Origin: Bacteroidales bacterium
GTDB lineage: Bacteria > Bacteroidota > Bacteroidia > Bacteroidales > UBA7960
Length of the DNA: 40,387 nt
Assembly (NCBI GenBank): GCA_003559475.1
Contig: PWLF01000252.1
Span: 1-40,387, forward strand
Reading direction: 5' to 3'
Shown here: positions 32,757 through 39,331 of the stretch, piece by piece
Numbering within the stretch: position 1 is the first letter of the stretch
Layout of the letters: each line of letters starts with the position of its first letter
Made by a program: the position numbers and the translations under genes
The notes under the pieces: model-generated
What the model saw: the letters and a program-made list of their open reading frames with translations, nothing else
Database searches by the model: none
Told to the model about the DNA's origin: nothing

Positions 32757-34364
32757 TCAGTATGGGTTAATAATCCTATACTCCCCTACCTTCTCTTGAT
32801 CTGTCATATCTTCAAATTCAGGGTTCAGTATTCTTTTTTGATAAACACTTTTAGCAATAGACAAAAGTTTTACCACATTTGCTGCTCTGCCATTATCATC
32901 TTCTTCAATCCATTTTACAGGCTTATAAAAAAAATAGTCATCTCCCCATTCCGACAAGTAATTAACCAAAGCCAAAGCAAGCCATCGCTCTTCATGATAT
33001 ACTCCGCTACCATCTATTCGTCTTGATATAGTATTATCATCACGATATATATTTTTTCTATAACTATTTATAAATCTGTTCATTTCTTTTTCATTAAATC
33101 CAATTCCTGTTTTATACGCTTCATAAATAAAGTCCATTGCAAACCTAGCATAATTTATGCCCTCCCAAACTTTATAACCATCCCATTCCCAATATCTCCA
33201 AATATATAAGTCATTTTTTTCATCATATTCCACATGATCCATAAAACAGTTGATTATTTTTTCCACTTTTTCCTTATAATGATATTCTCCCGTAATATTA
33301 TACAATTTAATAGACATTCTGCCAAGTTCTAATATTTTATTCCATGGAAGTGGTCTTTTATTATCTTCAATTTCTCTATCTGAGCCGGAATAATAACCCC
33401 TTTGATTTCCTAAATAAACCCAATCTTTCTCATGGTATTCAATAGCTTTAATAGCAGCTTCTATATATTCATCCGCCTTTTTTTGATAATACTCATTAAG
33501 ATTGTCTTTTTTTATTATCTCTACTAATTCAATTATAGGATTAAATATTAACGCTGTTTTAACCGGTCTAGGTGTTAGTATATTTCCAATAAAATCTTTT
33601 TCTTTGAATTTTGGTAGTTCATCAGAAGATTTCAATACAGTAATCCTTACACTATTATCATCTAAAATAACGCCTTCCTTTTCAAGTCTTAACTCATCAT
33701 ACGTGCGATCAAACTGAACCCTGTCATTCTGTATTCTTATTTTATATGTCCCTTTAGCACTTCCCGGCTTAACTGTTATGTAAGTAACATCATTATCCCT
33801 TCTGAGTTCCCCTATAATTCCCTCATCTTTATCCCATTTCCCATAAGTTAAAACTTCTACTACTTCTTCACCTTTTTTATTTTCTAAAATACTTTTTCCC
33901 CATCCATAACGACTACCTGAACTCCAAATAGGTGGACTTTCCCCATACTTATTAACTCTTCCTGATTTACTGTCTCTTAAGTCCAATGCTTTATCTATAA
34001 CATCAATAACACGATTTAAATAAACAGGATCTTTTGTTGCGGCATACATTATCACTTCACTCTCCAAGTATTTAGATAAAGACCATGCTATTGTAGCACG
34101 TTCTGCATATGGCTCTATACTTGACTCATAACTACTAAATCCACCTTCCCAGTCTTTAGTTAAGAAAAACTTATCATAATATAATCTATTATATGCCCTG
34201 AGATGCTCTTCTAAGTTATTTTCTTTATTATTTATATCTATAGATAAGTTTTTATCATACATGCTATCATTAAAACATGTTGCCGTTGAAAGCATACCAA
34301 ACAATAGAACCTTCATCAATATTGCTAATATAATTATTTTTGTATACTTTTTCACTTTTCCCAT
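32757..34364 (-). CDS. Secreted protein of possible (alpha/alpha) toroid fold, unknown function
   Basis: A 535-residue protein with an N-terminal signal sequence ('IIILAILMKVLLFGMLSTAT', possibly uncleaved or cleaved before CFND). No family is recognised with confidence. The mature part alternates amphipathic helices with aromatic loops: 'YAERATIAWSLSKYLESEVI', 'PLPWNKILELGRMSIKLYNI', 'GYKVWEGINYARFAMDFIYE' and 'GVYHEERWLALALVNYLSEW'. This spacing resembles six-hairpin glycosidase, polysaccharide-lyase or epimerase toroids. A beta-rich insertion ('VTYITVKPGSAKGTYKIRIQ') sits near 210-250. It stands alone between a terminator and the DUF4625 gene, and next to glycan genes, so an envelope polysaccharide substrate is a guess. 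Two possible starts are close together, and I use the ATG at 34364. Confidence 0.6.
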   Translation of the reverse strand: MGKVKKYTKIIILAILMKVLLFGMLSTATCFNDSMYDKNLSIDINNKENNLEEHLRAYNRLYYDKFFLTKDWEGGFSSYESSIEPYAERATIAWSLSKYLESEVIMYAATKDPVYLNRVIDVIDKALDLRDSKSGRVNKYGESPPIWSSGSRYGWGKSILENKKGEEVVEVLTYGKWDKDEGIIGELRRDNDVTYITVKPGSAKGTYKIRIQNDRVQFDRTYDELRLEKEGVILDDNSVRITVLKSSDELPKFKEKDFIGNILTPRPVKTALIFNPIIELVEIIKKDNLNEYYQKKADEYIEAAIKAIEYHEKDWVYLGNQRGYYSGSDREIEDNKRPLPWNKILELGRMSIKLYNITGEYHYKEKVEKIINCFMDHVEYDEKNDLYIWRYWEWDGYKVWEGINYARFAMDFIYEAYKTGIGFNEKEMNRFINSYRKNIYRDDNTISRRIDGSGVYHEERWLALALVNYLSEWGDDYFFYKPVKWIEEDDNGRAANVVKLLSIAKSVYQKRILNPEFEDMTDQEKVGEYRIINPY

Positions 34365-34587
34365 ATAAACTCTAAGTTTTATAATTATTATATGTCAGCA
34401 ACTCCGTTTACATCATTAAATAAGCTTTTATTTTAAAAAACCTATAAAAAATTTATTTATTATAATATCTCTTTGAAATCTATAATTCTTTAATTGCCGG
34501 CTTCACACATTTGAAATTTTTCGAATTTATTATAATTTTTTGTATTAAAAGGTTAATTTTATTTTAATCTAAAATCTTTTTTGACAC

Positions 34588-35067
34588 TTAATCCCTGTCC
34601 AGTATTTTTATGCTAATACCTTTTACCGTTTGCCAGCCTTCTTTATCTGTCAAGCTGACAAAAAAATGGTAATCACCGGTATCCACATCGTTGGGGATAA
34701 ATATTGTGTCATTCGCATCATACTTCTTGCTTCCGGATGGTATATCGTAAGTTTCAATAAAAACAAATACGTCTTCTGTTGGTTCTTTTTGAGGATCAAG
34801 TTCACAATGTTCAGGTTGTGTTGAATGTGTATGGTGATCAAAATTGTGATGTATATCAATGCTGTATGCTCCCAACTCATTATTATCGGTAAATGTAGCC
34901 TTAAACACAAAAGCTTCGCCGATATAAACCGTATCACAATTGGCCGGATTATGATTTTCGGCTGACATATCTATAGCAGGAGGGATATCGTCTTTATCCT
35001 CTTTTTCACAAGAAATAATTAATAGTATTAACATTAAAATCAATGTGTGGTATTTATATGTACTCAT
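34588..35067 (-). CDS. His-rich DUF4625-type lipoprotein (second copy in operon)
   Basis: About 159 residues using the internal ATG at 35067 (the ORF track opens at 35085; both are possible). The lipoprotein signal is 'YHTLILMLILLIISC'. The domain starts at 'DDIPPAIDMSAENHNPANCD' and is an immunoglobulin-like beta fold: 'GEAFVFKATFTDNNELGAYS', 'IDIHHNFDHHTHST', 'DVFVFIETYDIPSGSK' and 'GDYHFFVSLTDKEGW'. Many histidines are clustered in the second block, consistent with metal binding. DUF4625 members accompany TonB receptors in Bacteroidota. It is paralogous to the gene at 35185-35634, which lies 117 nt upstream on the same strand, so both are likely expressed with the receptor. Confidence 0.8.
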   Translation of the reverse strand: MSTYKYHTLILMLILLIISCEKEDKDDIPPAIDMSAENHNPANCDTVYIGEAFVFKATFTDNNELGAYSIDIHHNFDHHTHSTQPEHCELDPQKEPTEDVFVFIETYDIPSGSKKYDANDTIFIPNDVDTGDYHFFVSLTDKEGWQTVKGISIKILDRD

Positions 35068-35184
35068 ATTTAATATATTTTGCATGTTAGTATTAGGTTC
35101 TAATTTTTTATTATCACAAAACCAGGCACTACATGAATATGGTGCCTGATTTTATGATATTTATTCATTAAACACCACAGCTTT

Positions 35185-35634
35185 TTATTCTTTTTTAATC
35201 TCTAAATCATCATGAATTTCGGCTGTATAACCTTCTTTGTCAATCACCTTAAAGTGAAAATGATATTCCCCGGGTTTAGCATTTTTAGGAATGTCCACAT
35301 GCTTATGAAAATGGGTGTTACGTAATCCCTGGTATTCGTCAAACACAAACTCCATTTCAGTTATCTCATCATCATGTACTATAAGATTTTTGTGATATTT
35401 ATGACTGTGTCCGCATTCATAATGTATATCAACAATAATCTTGTCAATCCGATTTGATGCTTCAACATCTGCCTCAATATGAAGGTCGTTGCCCCTGATT
35501 ACAGTTTTACTGTTGTGATGCCCTATTTCCAAATTTTTAATAATCGGTTTTTTATTGTTGTCATCTTTATCACAGCTGTTTATAGAAATAAATACAACTG
35601 CAAATGCTAATAATAATACTATTTGTTTTTTCAT
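35185..35634 (-). CDS. His-rich DUF4625-type lipoprotein (first copy in operon)
   Basis: A 149-residue lipoprotein with signal 'VLLLAFAVVFISINSC' and lipobox INS-C, then an Asp/Lys-rich linker. The domain resembles its neighbour: 'KPIIKNLEIGHHNSKTVI', 'IVDIHYECGHSHKYHKNLIV', 'TEMEFVFDEYQGLRNTHFHK' and 'GEYHFHFKVIDKEGYTAEIH'. About 15 of its residues are His, many as HxH or HH pairs, plus one internal Cys in 'CGHSH'. The TonB receptor stops 12 nt upstream. The layout suggests a surface lipoprotein handing a metal ion to the receptor; the metal (zinc, copper or other) is not evident from the sequence. Confidence 0.83.
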   Translation of the reverse strand: MKKQIVLLLAFAVVFISINSCDKDDNNKKPIIKNLEIGHHNSKTVIRGNDLHIEADVEASNRIDKIIVDIHYECGHSHKYHKNLIVHDDEITEMEFVFDEYQGLRNTHFHKHVDIPKNAKPGEYHFHFKVIDKEGYTAEIHDDLEIKKE

Positions 35635-35646
35635 ATTCTTAAATTT

Positions 35647-38028
35647 TTAAATTTTAAAAGGTATTTTAATTGAAATATTAAAGTTTCTTCCGGGTTCGGG
35701 CACTCCGATTAATCTATAGTAACTTGTATGGTTTAAATAATTATGGTTGAACACATTATTTATATTGAAATATATATCAAAATTTTCATCCAATATATTT
35801 GCACTTGTACCTATAGAAATATTAAAGACCCTGTATCCCGGAGTTTTTTGTTCCGGCGGAACAATAAGGTTTTGTGCTGCCGTTATCCGGCAATTTGCTT
35901 CAATAAAAGCTTTCGTAAACCTGCCTATACTACCGTGTTCATACCTGATGTTTAGTATAGCTGAAGCCGGTGGCGAAAATGGTATTGTAAACCCTTCTTT
36001 GTCGCCCGACATTTGAACAGAATAAACATACTCTGCTGTTATACCTGCTTTTAAAGCCGGCAAAATATTATATCCACTATACAGTTCACCGCCAACTCTT
36101 CCAACTTCTGTAGAAGTATAATTGAATATCTGGTTACCTGCTCCATAATTATAATCGTATCTATATGACGGATTCAGGTAAATATAATTAGGAAAATAAC
36201 TTACAAAAGGGCTAAACATAAAATTATAATTACCCGATTTGTATTCAATTCCCAAATCCATCTGGTATGCTACTTCAGGTTTTAAAGTTGTATCGCCTTT
36301 TTCATAACTAAAGAGGTGATAGTTAACACCGTTTGCAGCCAATTCTTTGGCTGTTGGCACACGAAAGCTTTTTCCTGCATTTATCCTAAAAGATATATCA
36401 TCATTACTATAATTAAATCCAGCTGCACCACTGATGCTTGAAAAATTTCTACTCAACCCGGGCGCCCGTTTAAGAAATTCACCATTGGTCATATACCAAT
36501 CATAATATTTCCTTGTTTCTAAATTGCTGAAATCATATCTCAATCCAATATTAAACACCGAATTATCATTAATTATCCACTCATCCAATACAAAAACACC
36601 GGCAGAAAACTGCCTGTATGCCGGAATTATAAAATTCCTTCCATCTATGTCATTATTTTGCAATTCTGTGTCAATACCTGCAGATACCACATGATTGTCA
36701 CTGAATGAATAAATTGATTCAACCTTACCCGAAAATATGTTTTTACTAAACTCTCTTTCTAAGTCAGGACTAAAATCCAGCGTGTCAGGAAAAACAGCCG
36801 GCATAAAGCCATGGCTAGTAAAATTACTATATTCCCGACGAAAATTATTCTGAAAACCCAATTTCAAATTTATCAGCAACCCATTTATATATGCCCTGCT
36901 GTTGTTAATAATTTTGGTATGCTCAACCTTCTGATAGGGATTCATAATATCCCTTGAGGATTTATCATACAATTCTTTGTCAACCATCCTTGGTTCAAGT
37001 CCATGTGCATTTGCAAAAAATCCACTTTTATGGTTAACCCTGCTAAGAAAAAGCCTTGTATTCCAGCTTTGTCTTATCAGCCCGGCTGTAAGATGCATAT
37101 TCATCTCATTGCCTGCAGTATTTCTCAAACGGTTTTTATACAAAGGCACTCTGTATGAATAAATATCAACACTGTCCGTCGGAACTTTGTAATCGCCATA
37201 ACCGGTACGTGTTATACGAGAGTTTACAAAGAAACCATTTTTCCTTCCATATAGTGAAAGAGAACTTCCCAGCATGTCATTATTTGACTCGGCAACGACA
37301 TCCAGCGATCCGCCTATTGTTTCAGGTTCAGGCACGAAATTTTGTTTTATATCAATTACTCCTGAAATTGCATCTGAGCCATATTTTAATGATGCAGGTC
37401 CTTTAATAATTTCAACATTATCAGCTGCAAAACGATCAACCTCGAGCCCATGGTCGCTTCCCCATTGCTGGGCTTCATGTTTTATTCCATGCTCCGCAAC
37501 TATAAGCCTGTTGAAACCAAGTCCGCGTATAGCAGGTTTAGACTGAGCTGAGCCGATATTCATTGCTCCTATGCCGGGCAATCCTTCCAATGATTGCATA
37601 AGGCTGCCCGATTGGTTTCGCCTTATGTGTTCACTGTCAACAACTATTGTGTTGCGTGAATCCATCCGCCTCCTGCGTTCGCCATAACTGCACTCTATCA
37701 AAATTTCATTGAGTTTGCTCACTGAATGTTCCATATGTATAGTAACATAAGTGTTACGGTCAATATTAATTGAACGACTGTAGGATTTATAACCGATATA
37801 GGTAACTTTTAAGGTGTATTCTCCTTTGGGAATATTACTAAAGGAAAACCTACCTTCCAAGTTGCTTATAGTCGATTCATCCGAACATTCTCCTTCTAAG
37901 ACAACCGTTGCCCCCGGCAAAGGAATATGCTTTTGGTCTTCAACATAACCTTGCAAGTTGTATAACTGCACATTATTAGCATTGCATACACTCCATGCTA
38001 CCAGAAATAAAAGTAAATAAAACCTCAT
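35647..38028 (-). CDS. TonB-dependent outer-membrane receptor with N-terminal carboxypeptidase-like domain
   Basis: A 793-residue receptor. The signal peptide is 'MRFYLLLFLVAWSVCNANN'. Residues about 22-110 form a CarboxypepD_reg-like domain ('LQGYVEDQKHIPLPGATVVL', 'STISNLEGRFSFSNIPKGEY', 'YIGYKSYSRSINI'). The plug domain covers about 125-235 ('IRRNQSGSLMQSLEGLPGIG', 'GLGFNRLIVAEHGIKHEAQQ', 'VEIIKGPASLKYGSDAISGV'). A 22-strand-type barrel follows and ends 'GRNFNISIKIPFKI' with a C-terminal hydrophobic strand. There is no SusD partner. Instead it is followed by two His-rich lipoproteins and preceded by a Cys/His-rich small protein, which points to metal or metal-chelate uptake rather than glycan uptake. 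The start ATG at 38028 is unambiguous. Confidence 0.9.
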   Translation of the reverse strand: MRFYLLLFLVAWSVCNANNVQLYNLQGYVEDQKHIPLPGATVVLEGECSDESTISNLEGRFSFSNIPKGEYTLKVTYIGYKSYSRSINIDRNTYVTIHMEHSVSKLNEILIECSYGERRRRMDSRNTIVVDSEHIRRNQSGSLMQSLEGLPGIGAMNIGSAQSKPAIRGLGFNRLIVAEHGIKHEAQQWGSDHGLEVDRFAADNVEIIKGPASLKYGSDAISGVIDIKQNFVPEPETIGGSLDVVAESNNDMLGSSLSLYGRKNGFFVNSRITRTGYGDYKVPTDSVDIYSYRVPLYKNRLRNTAGNEMNMHLTAGLIRQSWNTRLFLSRVNHKSGFFANAHGLEPRMVDKELYDKSSRDIMNPYQKVEHTKIINNSRAYINGLLINLKLGFQNNFRREYSNFTSHGFMPAVFPDTLDFSPDLEREFSKNIFSGKVESIYSFSDNHVVSAGIDTELQNNDIDGRNFIIPAYRQFSAGVFVLDEWIINDNSVFNIGLRYDFSNLETRKYYDWYMTNGEFLKRAPGLSRNFSSISGAAGFNYSNDDISFRINAGKSFRVPTAKELAANGVNYHLFSYEKGDTTLKPEVAYQMDLGIEYKSGNYNFMFSPFVSYFPNYIYLNPSYRYDYNYGAGNQIFNYTSTEVGRVGGELYSGYNILPALKAGITAEYVYSVQMSGDKEGFTIPFSPPASAILNIRYEHGSIGRFTKAFIEANCRITAAQNLIVPPEQKTPGYRVFNISIGTSANILDENFDIYFNINNVFNHNYLNHTSYYRLIGVPEPGRNFNISIKIPFKI

Positions 38029-38173
38029 TAGTTGATTTATAAGATTGGAAACTGAGTATAGAAAGAATAAGGCAGATTTGAAACTATATGTCCTTAATCC
38101 TCTATAAACCGCTAACCATCTAATTAAAAATTACTTATATAGCAGGCATCAGTAGTTTTTGAAAACCATAGTC

Positions 38174-38190
38174 TATACTTAAAAAGTATA
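38174..38190. repeat. Palindrome TATACTT-AAA-AAGTATA between small gene and receptor
   Basis: Seven-base arms with a 3-nt spacer, about 145 nt upstream of the receptor ATG. It could be an operator or an attenuating hairpin; on the plus strand it is followed by four T. Confidence 0.35.
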
Positions 38191-38241
38191 TTTTCGGGAA
38201 TTCAAAACCTGATGTAATAATATAATTTTATGTGAGTATAT

Positions 38242-38580
38242 TTATGCCGGTGGGGCACGTAAAGATTTATTGTAGCCCTTATAGAATATAAAAGGACTTT
38301 TATCTTTACGGAAGTGTTTTATTTCAATTTTTTCATATAAAAATGAAATGGTTGCGATTTTTGAAATTATTTGTTTTGAATATAAAAATTGGCATATACC
38401 GCATTCATTCTTACATTTTTCCTCAAAAATCCAATAATCCAAATGTTCTGATGTGCTATGACTGTTGTGTTCGCAATGCACTTCATGTGGAAAGTATAAA
38501 ACATGATTAGCCTGATATATGAGGGGAAAAATAAATATCAGAAAAAAAAACCAAGCGATATATTGTTTTACTTTTCTCAT
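38242..38580 (-). CDS. Small Cys/His-rich envelope protein with C-terminal RAPPA, preceding the TonB receptor
   Basis: About 112 residues; the ORF track begins at a TTG (38583) but the adjoining ATG at 38580 is preferred. A membrane/signal segment ('YIAWFFFLIFIFPLIYQANH') is followed by 'HEVHCEHNSHSTSEH' (five His and one Cys), then 'CKNECGICQF', giving a C-x3-C-x2-C cluster. The C-terminus is 'SLRAPPA'. Short proteins with a membrane segment, Cys/His clusters and a closing R-[AG]-P-P sequence occur beside metal-related TonB receptors in Bacteroidota (recollection, not verified). It is probably periplasmic and could bind or sense a metal. It is the first gene of the minus-strand locus, with a -7 element only 5 nt before the ATG. 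Confidence 0.7.
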   Translation of the reverse strand: MRKVKQYIAWFFFLIFIFPLIYQANHVLYFPHEVHCEHNSHSTSEHLDYWIFEEKCKNECGICQFLYSKQIISKIATISFLYEKIEIKHFRKDKSPFIFYKGYNKSLRAPPA

Positions 38581-38585
38581 CAATG

Positions 38586-38593
38586 CAAATATA
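38586..38593 (-). promoter_or_regulatory. -7 element implying a leaderless transcript
   Basis: TATATTTG (minus strand) ends 5 nt before the ATG at 38580. In Bacteroidota the start of transcription usually lies a few nt after this element, so the mRNA would have almost no leader. No TTG is at the -33 distance. A second match lies at 38797-38823. Confidence 0.5.
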
Positions 38594-38796
38594 ATAAAAA
38601 TTTAAAATGAAAACTATTTTTTTGATGTAGGCAACATTCAACTACCAAATGCGATATTATTAATCACAACCTTTATTAAACTTGTCATTATTTTTCTTAT
38701 AAGGCAAAAAATATGCGCTCAGATGATAGTAGCTAATTCGCTGTAAGTAAAAAATAACTCTTTCTTCATCATTAATTACCAAACCTCTGCAAATTG

Positions 38797-38823
38797 CAAA
38801 TATAACTCATCAATTTTTCGCAA
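38797..38823 (-). promoter_or_regulatory. Second leftward promoter candidate upstream of the Cys/His-rich gene
   Basis: TTG (38821-38823), a 16-nt spacer, TATATTTG (38797-38804), minus strand. Transcription from here would give a leader of about 210 nt, contrasting with the leaderless candidate at 38586. Confidence 0.4.
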
Positions 38824-38931
38824 TGTTAAATCACCGCTTTAAGGTTTGTTTTCCGATAGTAAATTAGCCACTTGATAAAAACTCGCAAAACATTACCTGC
38901 AATAGCTTTTTAACTACATTATTATAAAATA

Positions 38932-38975
38932 ATTCACTTTTTTAGTGAATATCTGATTAATTTGTTGTATCTTTG
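38932..38975 (+). promoter_or_regulatory. Promoter and palindromic operator of the toxin-antitoxin pair
   Basis: TATCTTTG (38968-38975) is a -7 element, giving a leader of about 20 nt to ATG 38999. The perfect palindrome ATTCACT-ttttt-AGTGAAT (38932-38950) covers the -33 position, which has no TTG. Autoregulation by the antitoxin HTH at such a site is usual for HigBA systems; here it is inference. Confidence 0.55.
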
Positions 38976-38998
38976 CATAAAGAAATAATCTGAAACCC

Positions 38999-39319
38999 AT
39001 GATAATAACCTTTGCTAAAGAGTATTTAGAAGAATTATATGAAGAAGGTAAGGCTTCAAGTAAAAAACACAGATTTCAAAAAAGTATAATTAAAAGATAC
39101 AAAAATACAGTTGATAAACTAAAAGCTGCTAATAAAATTGAAGATTTGTATCCAATTAAAAGTTTGAATTATGAAAAATTAAGTGGCTACAAAAAAGGGT
39201 TAGAATCTGTTCGAGTGAATGATAAATATAGACTTGAATTTATATCATCAGTCGAAGGAGAAGAACCAAACACTATTACAATTTGTGAAATTGTAGAATT
39301 AAGTAACCATTATTCCTAA
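38999..39319 (+). CDS. higB: HigB-like toxin of the RelE/ParE superfamily
   Basis: A 106-residue small protein with the RelE/HigB fold pattern: helix 'FAKEYLEELYEEGKASSKK', helix 'SIIKRYKNTVDKLKAANKI', then the strands 'YPIKSLNYEKLSGYKKGLES' and 'VRVNDKYRLEFISSVEGEEP' and the end 'ITICEIVELSNHYS'. The 'RVNDKYRLEF' block is the family signature, with the catalytic/RNA-contacting basic residues. HigB toxins cut mRNA on the translating ribosome. It has the HigB gene order, toxin first, and the antitoxin ATG begins 12 nt after its stop. The N-terminus is slightly longer than the minimal RelE, as in HigB-type killers. Confidence 0.85.
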   Translation: MIITFAKEYLEELYEEGKASSKKHRFQKSIIKRYKNTVDKLKAANKIEDLYPIKSLNYEKLSGYKKGLESVRVNDKYRLEFISSVEGEEPNTITICEIVELSNHYS

Positions 39320-39331
39320 AAATCAAACATT

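Larger units (their letters stand above)
38594..38998. other. Intergenic region between the divergent metal locus and toxin-antitoxin genes
   Basis: About 400 nt without a supported gene. It holds a leftward promoter match (TATATTTG at 38797-38804, with TTG at 38821-38823 and a 16-nt spacer) that could give a long leader to the Cys/His-rich gene or drive a small transcript, and on the right the promoter/palindrome of the toxin gene. No ORF above about 30 codons was seen in it. Confidence 0.5.

Noticed and set aside
35647-38028. SusC-type glycan importer
   Set aside because: The receptor has a carboxypeptidase-like N-domain, but no SusD gene follows; its neighbours are His-rich DUF4625 lipoproteins.
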